Shown: positions 1-29,771 of the stretch, in pieces | Layout of the letters: each line of letters begins with the position of its first letter | Numbering within the stretch: position 1 is the first letter of the stretch | Assembly (NCBI GenBank): GCA_964020085.1 | Contig: OZ026600.1 | Span: 37,999,919 to 38,063,918, forward strand | Direction of reading: 5' to 3' | DNA from: Micromussa lordhowensis | Lineage: Eukaryota; Cnidaria; Anthozoa; Scleractinia; Lobophylliidae | DNA length: 64,000 nt | Translations under genes and position numbers: made by a program | Notes under the pieces: generated by a model | The model's database searches: none | Told to the model about the DNA's origin: nothing | The model's input: the letters and a program-made list of their open reading frames with translations, nothing else

Positions 1-320
1 TCCTTACATTTGGTCTGACCCTAATATACTATCAACAAGTCATGAACAATGTTACAGTGCTGTAATAGTGGGCGTGAAATATGGTGAACAAAAGTCTATA
101 CGGCAAATAATATGCCCCCCTTTAGAAGGCAATAATGTAATTAATTGAATAACCGGTAGCTGTTTTGTAATAACAAGTAATGCGCTTTGCGACCCTAATC
201 ATAGAATACAATCAAAATTTCAGAGGAGTGAAGGTTTTATTATTACTCTTAAGCGCTGAGTCCAGGCAACTTATGCAATAAATAAAACAGTTCAAAGATA
301 AGATGACGCCTATGAGAGAG
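1..320. other. AT-rich intergenic start of window
   Basis: No exon with coding character or splice-site support is visible. The stretch is AT-rich and directly precedes a tRNA-derived SINE. Confidence 0.5.
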
Positions 321-517
321 GCGCGATGGCCTCATGGTTAGTGCGCCCGTGCTCCGGGTTCGAGCCTTGGCCAGGTACATTGTGTTCTTGGGCAAGACAC
401 TTCACTCTCACAGTGCCTCTCTCCACCCAGGTGTATTAATGGGTAACGGCGACTTGAATGCTGGGGGTAACTCTGCGATGGACTAGTATCCCACCCGGGG
501 GAAGAAATACTCTTAGC
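321..517 (+). repeat. tRNA-derived SINE, copy 1
   Basis: The head is tRNA-like. An A-box-like TGGCCTCATGGTTAGTG is followed by a B-box GGTTCGAGCC at about 357-366. The body that follows (cttgggcaagacacttcac; cacagtgcctctctccaccc; gatggactagtatcccaccc) recurs on either strand at 28557, 34200, 35395, 38095, 38715, 55391 and 60495. It is a dispersed RNA polymerase III retroposon rather than a functional tRNA, because no complete cloverleaf can be drawn. Confidence 0.75.
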
Positions 518-1496
518 ATGCATGGACAACTTGGCTCGTATGCAGACTTTACCTACAACAATGAAGATTGGTAGCCATAGTCTAAAGATAAGTTTTAAAA
601 AGACAAGTTTAAAGATAAATCTGAGGATAAAAGAAAAAAAGAATATAAAAGCTACAATGTCAAGCAAACTTTGTTTAAGGTTTTTGCAGAAGATTAAGTT
701 GTTATGTGGTTGTACTGGTTTTGTAAAAAAAATCAACGTAAACCGACGTAAAATTCCTTGTTTATACCTTTACTGCAACATTAAAGTTAAAACTGAGCTG
801 TACTTCTGAATGTTACAACTGTTTTCTGTTCATTAGCAAATCTCAATCTATTTTCTTAGACTGCTTGTCCGCGAAACGTAAAGCGAATTTTGATGACGAG
901 GGAGAATGGGACGAGGTAATCTCTGAGGCCTGCCCCAGTACATCTTCCACTTTTGTTTTCACACGCGCGACCCACGCGCGACCCACGCACGACATGCAAA
1001 TTCCAGTGGCGAGATCATTGAACATTCTTGTCCTCTGAGTGGTTCCAATACCAAAAGTACTGTACGTCAAATTCGTTGAATCTGATTTGTTGAGAATACA
1101 AAAGGAATATACTCTGCGCATTTGTATTTAGTCCTCGCCAGAGGTCACGATTCTTGGTGCTAAGAGATTATCGCGTCTATGTAACACGTGCATAACTACC
1201 ATATTTTAAAACTGTATCCCGGAGTTCTAATATGATATGTTTCATGGATTAACTTGCATGTCATGGGTTTTGAATGAGCCCTAGCAAGCTAGTGAAGATT
1301 ACGTATAGTCTCTTGGTCGTATCTACTCGCGCTTATATATTGAGTGATTGATTGCTTCAACATTCAGAACATTTCCATGTTCGAATTCCTAACTGGTACA
1401 GATTGATATTCTGTTTCACACTTTCGTTTCTTTTCTTGGTACTAATTAAAATCAAAGATCAAGATGGAGTACTGGTAACAGCATCACTAAGACACG
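518..1496. other. Intergenic, no supported gene
   Basis: Only short open frames without splice context are present. A small tandem of a CGCGCGACCCA-like unit occurs near 963-990. I see nothing else here. Confidence 0.5.
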
Positions 1497-1937
1497 TACC
1501 CTGGTCCCAGAGGCTTTCTTTTATACGATCTTTTTTATTCGGAAGTTTGCGACGCGAAGCGCTGATCGAAGCGCCGAGCCCGAGAGAAAAGAAAACCTCT
1601 GGTCAAGAGCGTTGAGAATCTCACTTTCATGCTGGCTCAGCACTTGACAGCTGTCAAAGATGTCATTTTCTTTTGACCAATCACAAAAGAGGATCGGATT
1701 TACAATTTGTTCACAGATCCAATCATATCACTCGTGGAGCAATTAAAAATATCCTCCAATCAGAAACGACGATCAAAAGCTGATGGCAGGAAAGTGAGGT
1801 TCCCAACGGTCTAGACCAGAGGCTTTCTTTTCTCGGCTCTCAGCGCTTCGTGCCAGTAAAAAAAATTAAAAGAAGAGGTTCGCGTCACAAAATTTGCCAA
1901 TAAAGAATACAAGAAAGCCTCTGGTACCAGGGTATAA
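1497..1937. mobile_element. Foldback/TIR element, about 440 bp
   Basis: The left end TACCCTGGTCCCAGAGGCTTTC and the right end GAAAGCCTCTGGTACCAGGGTA are inverted copies of each other. A second inverted pair lies inside (gaaaacctctggtcaaga near 1588 and tctagaccagaggctttc near 1810). There is no coding capacity, so a non-autonomous DNA transposon (MITE) is the likely identity. The 87-codon open frame at 1352-1615 runs into the element and is not credible as a gene. Confidence 0.7.
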
Positions 1938-2053
1938 GACACGGAGCTTTTCCAACAAAATGAGGAGATTACTTGACATGCAATAAATATCTTCTCAGTT
2001 TTGTTTTGTTAGGCTTTAAACGCGATATTTTCGATAGATACAATCGAAAAAGG

Positions 2054-2361
2054 TTTTTACGATAACTGCAGAAATTCTCGCGCGCTCATTGGCTAATTTT
2101 TATCGTCAATATGCGGACAGACACATGAATTTGAAATTCGTGCGACGCGTCAGCGAGCGAGAGCGGGCAATTCGACCATTTGTTATCGTAAAAAACAAAT
2201 TGATGTCAGTTTTTAATGAGTCTGTCCTGTTATTGACAATGAATTTCGTCATCACATTGTCAAAGTAGTCTGCGGATCCACAGCTACTTTGACAATGTGA
2301 TGACGAAATTTATGATCAATAATAGGACAGACGCATGAAAAACTGACGTCAATTTGTTAAA
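2054..2361. mobile_element. Composite foldback repeat, copy A
   Basis: There are two nested inverted pairs. TTTTTACGATAAC at 2054 pairs with GTTATCGTAAAAA near 2190. A longer arm (caaattgatgtcagtttt to cacattgtcaaagta) pairs with tactttgacaatgtgatg to aactgacgtcaatttgtt. The same unit is found at 33117-34158, where another element has landed inside it, and a short piece lies at 55317-55352. It is non-coding. Confidence 0.75.
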
Positions 2362-2763
2362 ATGATATCAAATCAAGCTAATGAATGAACAGTGTAATGT
2401 ATGCACATTGTCAAGTGTTTACAAATCAGACAATTTTATTAACAATGAAATTCACCGTTTGTCACCATAACAAAATAAACAAATAGCAAAGAAAAATGCT
2501 ACTAGCTCTGAAACGTAGGAATGCACTAAAAATAACAGTTAATAACACTTTAAAATACATCCATAGTAGTTGTTTTTGGGGTTGAAAAATGTACGCGGGC
2601 AAAATATGTGGAACAATAGTTAAATAGACTTTGCATGCAAATTAATTGCAACTTAATTTTCTTCGAAAGATGGATTAAGTGAAAAGTGCGATCTAGACTA
2701 TCAGAGACAAAGGCTTAGTTGATCCTATCAGGAAAACTTTTGTTTCTAACAAATAGACAATTA

Positions 2764-3753
2764 TTATGATTCAGATAAGTTCATTTTCTCATCTGTTTCC
2801 CTTTCTCTGCGACTTGGAGTTCTGATGTAGCGACAGGCTTGTATAGCGCGAAATGCGTCTTCTAAGTTTTGATGGAGAGCTCTTCTTTTTTGTTCTTGCA
2901 ATAACAAGTAATTAAATGGGTTTGCTGAAGGGTCTGACTCGTCAATACTCGTGTCTGTGCCATTTATTATTTGTTCATGTGTTTCGTTCTGATTTCCTAG
3001 TTCATTTTTTGTCGCTCGAGACGAGGTTTTAGTATCGACTTCCAGTTCTTCGTTTCTGGTAGGGTTGAACGCGTCGTGGCTGACACTAAGAATTGCTGTT
3101 TCCTCTGTTGGGTTAAGAAATATTTCTGGACCCCTAGCGACGTCTGCTTCCTCAAAATTACGTTCCAACATGATGTTATTCGTGTTCGTAACTTTGCTTT
3201 TTCTCGTCTTTTTCTTCAGTGGGGCAGTTTTTCTATATTTCTCACCCAAGCCAGGATCAATTGACGGCAGGATAATTTTTCGCTTTTCACTTGCTCGATT
3301 TTCTCCGCGCGCACTGTTTAATAACCGACTGAGTTCATCCTGAATGGGAAAAATAGCTGAAGTTGGACTTGCGGAATATTGATCAAGGTTGTCCCATTCT
3401 TCGCTAAACGAGTCATCTTTGCAATCATTTACAGACGCCGCTTTAGGATGAGAAATCATCGGAAGAAACCTCTTTCTGTCACCAGTGTCAACATGGATGC
3501 GTATCTCTTGCTTTTTATTATTCTGAATATCCTGTCTGCGTTTGTCTATTTTATGCTTTTTCCTTTTCATTCTTCTTTCCTCTTTTTTCAAGACTCTGCT
3601 TCGCTCGTGTTTTTCGGTGTCAAGGCGTGATGACAGCGCTTGAAATCTTGCATTCTCCGCCATGTTACTTGGAGCAACTTTTTTCTTGTCTCGAATTCCT
3701 GTTGCTATGCGAATTCCCAATTTCCCAATATCTGGTAAATGAATGCCTGCCAT
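2764..3753 (-). CDS. Intronless hypothetical protein, about 329 aa
   Basis: I do not recognise this protein. The first in-frame ATG is at 3753-3751. The open frame continues upstream to 3816 without an ATG, so this could also be the last exon of a longer gene. The product is hydrophilic. A strongly basic Lys/Arg stretch (KKEERRMKRKKHKIDKRR) lies in its first quarter and another (KKKTRKSKV) near the middle, which suggests nuclear or nucleolar location. It then has a serine- and acid-rich region and an Arg/Glu-rich C-terminus. No membrane segment or signal peptide is visible. It is flanked by repeats, and the length of the open frame is the main evidence that it is real. Confidence 0.5.
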   Translation of the reverse strand: MAGIHLPDIGKLGIRIATGIRDKKKVAPSNMAENARFQALSSRLDTEKHERSRVLKKEERRMKRKKHKIDKRRQDIQNNKKQEIRIHVDTGDRKRFLPMISHPKAASVNDCKDDSFSEEWDNLDQYSASPTSAIFPIQDELSRLLNSARGENRASEKRKIILPSIDPGLGEKYRKTAPLKKKTRKSKVTNTNNIMLERNFEEADVARGPEIFLNPTEETAILSVSHDAFNPTRNEELEVDTKTSSRATKNELGNQNETHEQIINGTDTSIDESDPSANPFNYLLLQEQKRRALHQNLEDAFRAIQACRYIRTPSRRERETDEKMNLSES

Positions 3754-4087
3754 TTGGAGTCGAAGTGGAGGAAAAGTGCCCGCGATTTTACAAGAGGCAA
3801 CCCATTGTCGCGTCAACTGTTTTGCTGTCGGTGGCTATGTTCATGTGCTATGCAGATCTACCAGCCTGACTTGATAAATCGCATAAATCACATCGCATCA
3901 ATCGCATAAATCACACTGATCAAATCGATCTGTCAAAAAATGTAAATGAATTGCCACCTACGTCTTGTTTGAACGGATGTAACTTTTGTAACTTGTGTAC
4001 ATAAAGGGTCTGGCAATAATATTGATCTGGTCTAGTGCTGTAGAATCGTCTGAAAGCTTCAAAGTACTGTACTGTGGCCCACAAGGA
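3754..4087. other. Intergenic, no supported gene
   Basis: The sequence contains a short local duplication around aatcgcataaatcac (3880-3915) and nothing else I can support. It may include the 5' side of the minus-strand ORF ending at 2764. Confidence 0.4.
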
Positions 4088-4289
4088 CAGTACAAAAATA
4101 TTTATCCCAGTTCAAAAATATATATCCCAGTGCAAAAATATGTATCCCAGTACAAACATTTTTATCCCAGTACAAAACGTTTTTCCCAGTACAAATTTTT
4201 TGTTTCCCAGTACAAAAATATTTTTTCAGTACAAAAACACTTTTCCAGCCCAAAAAATATTTATCCCAGTATAAAAATATTTTTGTCGC
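4088..4289. repeat. Degenerate tandem array of a ~20-bp unit
   Basis: About ten imperfect units of the form CCCAGTACAAAAATATTTAT are laid head to tail. CCAGTACAAA is the best conserved part, and the T-run length and the last bases vary. The array is open in several frames on both strands only because of its composition. It is a minisatellite. Confidence 0.8.
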
Positions 4290-4399
4290 TGCAGAAATGT
4301 CTCTCCTCCGAGATTTTCCCATACTGCATTGCTTCCCTAGTAAGGTTCCCGCCAAAACAAGATGGCCGTTTCAGAGGTAGTGGTATTTTCCTGCAAGAC

Positions 4400-4669
4400 C
4401 ACAGGCTTCCCAAGCTCAAAATTCGACTCTGTATATGCTTCTGTACATAGAAAATTGTATGGAAAAGTCACCGATCGTAAAACAAATTGTGTAAATAAGT
4501 ATCTTATTTGAAATAAAGTTGTCCTACCTCAAATGTGTCGTGTACTTGTCTCGTCTGCCGATATTGAAAACATTCTGACAACGTTTAGTGAAGTTATTGG
4601 AAATCCCATACAATTCTCTATATACACAAGCATATTACAGAGTCAAATTTTGAGCTTGGGAAGCCTGTA
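4400..4669. mobile_element. MITE with ~64-bp terminal inverted repeats
   Basis: The left arm 4400-4462 (caggcttcccaagctcaaaa ...) is nearly the inverse complement of the right arm 4606-4669 (... ttttgagcttgggaagcctg). The arms enclose about 140 bp of non-coding DNA. It sits about 110 bp after the ~20-bp tandem array. Confidence 0.8.
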
Positions 4670-4761
4670 GTAAGACGAGAGAAGTCCCAGTTTAATTTCC
4701 ACCATTATTCAGTATTGTTAGTTGAGCGTTTTTCTCACAACGAAGAGGTCCAGGACTGACA

Positions 4762-6009
4762 ATGGCTTCACCGATAATCGCATGTTGCCAAGACTATGGA
4801 TTTCAACAGGAAAATAACTTCAACTACTGCCCTTCGCGTGGAAAGGAGGTGTCGATCGATGAGGAACGATCTCTGATAGTGTATTATTTTTATCGAGTAC
4901 ATACTTATCAAAGTATTGTCAAGTTACTGGACAACCAGGACGATATTCAAATCAGTGAGCGAACACTAAAATATCACTAAAATATCGTTTACCAAGTTAC
5001 AGTGTGCGTAGAAGGTTATACCTAATTTTGGTTTAGCTGAAGTACGATGGCGTGTTGCTCAAGAACTTGACGGTCCCGGCTGTATGAGCGGATATAGATC
5101 AATTTGGCGTACCCTTCGTCTGGAAGGAATTCAAGCTACTCGACGAGTATTTGCAAGAGTGGTTAGAAAACTCGATCCCGAGGGCTGTGAAATGAGGAGA
5201 AACAGCTAAGAAGAAGAAAGTACAGTGTACCAGGTCCAAATTATTGTTGGCACATTGACGGTTATGACAAACAACTGAAAACCTTTCAGTTTTCCTATCC
5301 ACGGTTGTATTGATGGGTGGAGCAGAAAGATAATGTGGCTACAATTGGCACGCTCAAACAATAATCCTGAAGTTCCTGCCAAACATTTTCTTCAATGTGT
5401 AGCTGAATGTGGAGGTTGTCCAGTCAAAGTAAGAAGCGATTGTGACACAGAAAATGGTTTTCTTGATGCAATACGAGTTCAGAGGCTCGGCTGATGCTCA
5501 TTTGTTTGGGTCTTCTCCTGCTTGCTCAGAGGATCAAGGACTGGTGGTCCTTATATCGAAGGAATAGTTCTACCTGGTGGATCAACTTCTTCAAAGATCT
5601 GATCGACAAAGATTTGCTTCATCCTGGAAATCAGTTAGAGGAAGAAACTTTATGGTATTGTTTCTCTGGAGCTCTACAGAAGGATCTTAATTTGGTGAGG
5701 GAACACTGAAACACTCACCGTATTAGGAACTTTAAGCATGATTCTGTGCCTGGCAGGCCAGATGAATTGTTTCTTTTACCAGAATGCAGTTGTGGAATTG
5801 ATAGGTTACTTCTTCCAATCTCCACGGATGAACTTCTTCTTGTGTCAGATAACCTGTTACAATCTGAAGAAGAATTGAATGAATTTGAAGAGTACTTTGA
5901 CTACATTATGGCCAACAGCAATTTTGTAATTTTTTGCCAAACAATTGCAGAGAGCCTGCGTCACCATATCTTCAATTTATTGCTGTTGCTATGCAGTGAC
6001 AGATGTTAA
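4762..6009 (+). pseudogene. Decayed integrase-core (rve/DDE-like) protein gene
   Basis: The pieces in order are: a start with ATGGCTTCACCG and a cysteine pair; a helix-turn-helix-like stretch (ERTLKYH); LDGPGCMSGYRSIWRTLR; WHIDGYDK, which holds the first catalytic-type aspartate; then, after a frame change, IHGCIDGWSRKIMWL and a downstream segment with STWWINFFKDL. This order matches a large metazoan family of integrase-core proteins common in cnidarians and fishes. Stops and frameshifts break the frame at about 4978, 5205, 5305, 5490 and 5707, so no single product can be made. It is a dead copy of a mobile or domesticated integrase gene. The family is recognised from memory. Confidence 0.75.
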
Positions 6010-6369
6010 ATCAAACATTTTAAAGTAGAAACAGTGTAAATAGTGTATTTAGAAGCATATCCTTTTTTCTTGTACTCGCACTGTGACTTTATTAGTTGGG
6101 CGACCGACTATAGGTTTACCCTCGTATTTTTCAAAGCTCAGTCATGTGCAATGGGCAATTCCGCAGACACGTAACAAAGACTCAACCTGACAAAGACAAG
6201 TTACAGCGTGATCAAACGCTAGGAAACAACAACTGATTTTCACGTTTGACTGCAAAGGCAGTGGCTTTCATCAGAGTGAAGATAAACGTAATTGGCTGTA
6301 TGTTGTACGGAAAGAGAGTGCATTGTAGACAGAGGGTGCATGGCATGACAACACGCTTCTCCTAACACT
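6010..6369. other. Intergenic between two pseudogenes
   Basis: No coding features were found. A possible 5' remnant of the NANP-like copy would lie at the end of this stretch, but I could not align it. Confidence 0.4.
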
Positions 6370-6397
6370 GGAAGCTAATCTGTATGGCTTTCATAAG

Positions 6398-6966
6398 GTG
6401 AAGGATAAGCTGCTTGAATTCTTAGCTGCAAATGATGCTGAGAACATTGCTTTAAAAACACCAGTCTTTTGGAACCTGAAGCCGTCCGATTCTATCAAAC
6501 GTGGTCCCCATCAGTGGCGTGTGAAATTATGGGAAAGTGCGCTTTCTAGTGACGAAAATACTTCCTTTGACGACGACGCGAGGCCGTCAGCAGCTGAAAT
6601 GTATGAGTTGTGGAGATCGACACGCCTCGAGAAAATGGTGTTCACTGACCAATCGCAACTGTTACAAGAGATGGCGATCAAGCTCATCGCAAACCCCATC
6701 CTGATACATTCCATACCGCCTGCTGACTGCTCTCTGTTCAGCCCGAGAACTGTATCGTGGTAGGACATAGCTTGGCCTATGATGTACAGGGTGGTCAGAA
6801 TGCAGGTTTAATGGCCATTGTTTGGGTCAAACTTGAAGGAAACAGCTGCCGTGAAGGGGACCCACAACCAGATTTTGTTGTAGCTTTGGGTTTGAATTTG
6901 TTTGAATTAAATTACCGGTATTTGTCCGTAGATAGCGGGGAGAAAATAACAGATGAAAATGGATGA
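6398..6966 (+). pseudogene. NANP: Broken N-acylneuraminate-9-phosphatase-like copy
   Basis: NANP is a HAD-family phosphatase that makes free sialic acid from its 9-phosphate. The first frame carries the cap-domain part, with AEMYELWRSTRLEKM matching the family's LWKSTRL region. In another frame from about 6690 come KPHPDTFHTAC, an in-frame TGA, LLSVQPENC and VVGHSLAYDVQGGQNAGLMA. The latter is HAD motif IV, where VGD is expected but VGH is present. About 40 residues between the cap and KPxP (motif III side) are missing, and the N-terminal DxDxT motif was not found. The frameshift, stop, deletion and lost aspartate all argue for a pseudogene. The lack of intron boundaries suggests a retrocopy or exon relic. 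Confidence 0.7.
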
Positions 6967-7848
6967 TCTTTGAGTTGCAGAGTGCGAGATGATGCTAGTT
7001 TGTATGTTGATAATCTGATTTTTCCAACATTAAGTCTAATCAGTCTCAGGTATTCAAACAAGGTTCTTGGCATCTTACGAGTCTCATACCCATTCAGTTC
7101 CCAAGCCTCATTAATTATTCCTGCATGGATGGAGAGAGGAAATAAATAAATAAAGAGAAACTCCTCCCCCCCCCCCCCCCCCTCCGCAAGAAAGCTCAAG
7201 AACACAACATAATGACCTATGAAAAGAAAATTAAGTTTTTTTAGGGACCCATCACAGAGATTTCATTGACGTATGGGGAGGAGTGCTCAATAATGGTCAC
7301 TAATTATAGATAACATGGGGAGGCTCCACTCCGATGTCCAAACCCTTGCCTTTGTCAGAAAATTCATTTTTTCATGTATAGGAGACGATATATCTTTCAT
7401 ATGCCTTTTCATATCGTAAGATTGAGTAACCTATAAAAATTACTTTGGCACATAAAAAAATCAAAAGTGTCTGTTGAAGATTTCTTTCCTCCTATGTAGC
7501 TTCCCTTTATAGGCCACTACAGAGACTTCCCACCCACCTCTCCCCTGGGCTTTTAAACAAGAAATTGTAAATTCCTGATTACGTTTTGAAGGTGTGATGT
7601 GATGAGGTGAGCGAATAGGAAAAGACAGAGGAGGGCTCGTAAATTGGAATGAAATGCGTAAAAAATATAATAATGAAGCAAATATCTTAAGGCAGGGGTC
7701 AGCCTAAAAATACACCTCTTTTCAAACCTTTTGCGTGGTTTAGATTAATTCCAAATCATGACAAGATATGCACTTTTAGAAAGCTCAAAGACCAAAGATT
7801 ATGAAACATTTTTTTGTTGTACTTTAGAACTGTATTGTAACCTTACAC
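6967..7848. other. Intergenic, with a poly-C tract
   Basis: No gene is seen. A run of about 18 C lies at about 7165-7182. The short minus-strand open frame across it is not credible. Confidence 0.5.
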
Positions 7849-8096
7849 CCGGGCCGGGTTGTTCGAAAGCCGATTAACGCTAATCCAGGATTAAAAGTTA
7901 ACCGAAGTAATAATTTTTCTTGTATAAAAATCATCTTTCACTGCTCATGTTTTGTGTAGTTTGAGATTATTCGGCAAACTCAAAACTGAAGGACAAACAA
8001 TACAAACAGAAAAACTCGCCAAAAAGTTGAAAATTCACAATCAAAATTCGCGCTAACCCTAGGTTAGCTTAACCGGGCTTTGAACAACCCGGCCCC
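7849..8096. mobile_element. MITE with GGGCCGGGTTGTTCGAAAGC ends
   Basis: The left end GGGCCGGGTTGTTCGAAAGC is mirrored by the right end GGGCTTTGAACAACCCGGCC. The inner arms also pair (ttaacgctaatcc with ggttagcttaa). It is about 250 bp, AT-rich inside and non-coding. Confidence 0.75.
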
Positions 8097-8953
8097 AGAT
8101 GACTCAAATCTGCCACCTGTTGGGGAATTCAACAAAAGATAACTCCTACAAGAACTCAGTGATTAAAATGAGTAATTTTTACATTTTTTACAAGAAGACA
8201 AATACCTTACTCTTTTAAGCATAAAGACTTTTGAAAAGTTAAAAACACATGGAATAGTGGCCAGTCAAATCTGATACCGGCAGAAAATTCAGCGTACGTT
8301 TCAATCCGTATAACTTCGACAAAATGCATTAGATCGAAAAGTTCTATGCTGTAAAACACGATCTTACTTAAAACAACAAATCCTGAAAATTTCAGCTCAA
8401 TATTGGACAAATACTTCCAAAAATATCTTTTCTCAAAGGCAAAAATAACTCGTTTTGAAAAAACGAGCTTTGAACTTACTTAACAGAAATGTTTCTCAAA
8501 ATAAAACTTTAATAACTTAATGTTCAAATTCCGGTAAAAACAAAAATTCGATATTTTACAGAATTTCTGGGTGTACCTTATCTGCAAATTATTTGGTCTC
8601 AAACCGCCCAGCTATCAGCTATCCTGTGAGCACAGTCCTTTTATAGACACATATTTAGGACTTTCTGTGTGCTAGAAATTTATTAATGTCAGAGATTTCT
8701 GACCAAGCACTGTGCCGTCCGGGCCATCCCGTGTAAACTTTGGCCGACAGGAGACTGGGATAGCAGGTATTCTCAGCGCATGCGCTGTTCTATCGGCCGT
8801 TGGCGCCATCTTGGAATTTGCACCACGTTTTTTATCGAAATCGCCGATCTTTTTATATTTTGTATCAAAACGCATTCGTAAAGCGTCTGGGATACTTTTT
8901 ATGCACACAGAATGCGTCTTCGATGAATCTTTTGGTTTTTGCAAACCTTTAAA
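8097..8953. promoter_or_regulatory. Upstream and 5' UTR region of the poly(A) polymerase
   Basis: No exon is visible before the ATG at 8954. GC content rises from about 8700 and the sequence holds a TGCGCATGCGC-like motif near 8778-8786 (cagcgcatgcgctg), which resembles an NRF1-type core promoter site. The transcription start is probably within the last 300 bp. No TATA box at a suitable distance is evident. The promoter call is an inference. Confidence 0.4.
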
Positions 8954-27777
<18,824 letters not shown>

Positions 27778-28365
27778 GTAGTTTTACCACAACTCGACAG
27801 GAGGAGATATGTTTTGAAAGAGAGACATCGAGTTCAACAGCTAATTTAAACCTATTTTACGCCCTGACGAAAAAAAAAGGAAAACAGCAGAAAAAAAACC
27901 CAAAGCGACCAACCTGAAGTAATATACGCAACTTCTTCACGGTGCGTTGCACGTGATACATGTCACGTGATGTGACGTGTTGCACACTATTCACACGTGA
28001 TCTTTTCCAAGCTCTTCATGCCACCCATGTATTATTTTTGTGAGCCTGTACAGAGAAAGTAATTTAATTAAAATGTATATTTTGACTTCTGCTTTGGCAT
28101 CAGTGCAACATTTGGTCACATAGTTACTTAACTACGGACACTCGTAAGTACGCTTTGTTTGGTGGTTGCTTTTGAAATAATCGATGGATTTGTATACTCG
28201 GGTCATTTCGCGTAATTATCCTATGGTGGGTTTTTGTATGGTGTTTGTGTATGTATGCAGTGCGTAAGGACGTCGAAATATGCAACAGTTTAAAGATGTG
28301 TCACTCCTCGTGTGTTTTGGAATAAGAAAATCTAGTGGTGAGAACTGTAATATTGATATGAAAGT

Positions 28366-28371
28366 AATAAA
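28366..28371 (+). terminator. Candidate poly(A) signal of the poly(A) polymerase gene
   Basis: AATAAA lies about 590 bp after the stop at 27777, followed by a T-rich and GT-rich stretch (gttgatttttttctgtggttctctgtgtg) suited to cleavage. The region 27778-28390 would be the 3' UTR. Confidence 0.5.
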
Positions 28372-28556
28372 GCAACGTTGATTTTTTTCTGTGGTTCTCT
28401 GTGTGTTCTCTTGTTTTCTAAGCTGCCCCTTCCTAATATTTTTTGAACGTGCCGAATTTGCTCGTAAACGGCTTAAAGTGTTTTTGGTTGTTCTCAGGTA
28501 AAATGGGCCAGGTGTGCCTTCCGCCAATGCTCATCCTTGTTACTGTGGCATTAAGT

Positions 28557-28738
28557 GACTGGTATTAGTCCTTCTACCCCTGGATGTGATGCTACCAGTT
28601 TATCAGAGGGTTACCCGTAGCCGGTATAAAGTGTCTTGCCTTAAAATACAATACCTTAACACGGCCTGGACTCCAACCCGGCCGCTCGCTCCAGAGTCCA
28701 GCGCACAAACCACTATGCAACCGCGCCTCCCGCCCCGG
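28557..28738 (-). repeat. tRNA-derived SINE, copy 2
   Basis: It reads in reverse, ending with gagtccagcgcacaaaccac and the complement of the A-box region (gcgcctcccgcc). The body words ctggatgtgatgctacc and gagggttaccc match the other copies. It is internally shortened. Confidence 0.65.
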
Positions 28739-29771
28739 TTGTTGTTGTTTATCCAATTAGAAAATAGCGCGAGCACTTGTACGTGCTGACGAATACTTTG
28801 ACGTCACCATAACGCGTTACGTTCAGGTGTTTGGCAACCGTGCTGAAACGGGCCTTTTGCAACAATGGTCCACGCTTGATATATCAATATTCTAGCATGG
28901 CCCCGAGGATTTCAGGACAAACTTCTATATTTGGCGGTATTTTCTCCGTATCCTAGTCTCTCGGGAATTGAGGGACGAAAGAAACTTAATAAATTTGCTT
29001 TCCTTTTTTGAAAGCCTCGGAGCCATGTTAGCATACTGATATAGCGAAAGAAGCCTGCTTGACGTACTTTCCGTTAACAAACCCAGTTCACCTTGGAGAA
29101 ATATTTTCTCAAGCATGCAAATTATCAGTCTTATTTTTCAAAACGGCAAGTTAATTTTACGGTCGTTTGAAATTAGATTTATATAGGAGAAGCAAGCCTT
29201 GCCATCCACTTGCGCTCGAGTGCTTTTCCTTATAATGTCTTGTAAATGCTATTATTTTCAATCTTTCGCGGACACAGTGATCTTTGGATCTTTTTCAACC
29301 TATTGTATTTCTGGTGCTTACTGCAAACCTATTTTCCTTTGTTCTATATGTTTTTTTTAATTTGCTACTCGCTTGCCACTTATAAATGCTTGATTTACCA
29401 ATTTGTATGTGGATAACGGATATAGATAGGGTAACGGATTCAATAAGCCTAACACTCTTTCTTTCAAGCCCAGAGCCATGCTGTTTTGTCATTCTGGACG
29501 GATTGTGCGTTTTAAGTATAAAAAGTGCCATTGATGTGGTCGATTTAATTGCACTTGAAACTTCGCCCTGTACGTGTTTTTCTTCCGATCCAGGCCCGAG
29601 CCAGGGCCAGCGCTTCTGCAGGGTTAAACTTTCAAATGAGTCGTTCAAAGTCAACGTTTGAGAGTCGGCAATAACTGAGTTACAAACGAAACCGGAGAGG
29701 TAGGCCTGGGCGCAATGCCGTTCGATATACCTTGTTTACTGTCTGTTTCAGAAGTTACAGTCATATTTTCT
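28739..29771. other. Intergenic, no supported gene
   Basis: Open frames at 29295-29654 (-) and 29386-29661 (+) overlap each other, lack a convincing ATG context or splice sites, and match nothing I know. Nothing else is visible. Confidence 0.45.

Noticed and set aside
321..400. Functional tRNA gene
   Set aside because: A and B boxes are present but no full cloverleaf, and the sequence continues as the repeated SINE body.
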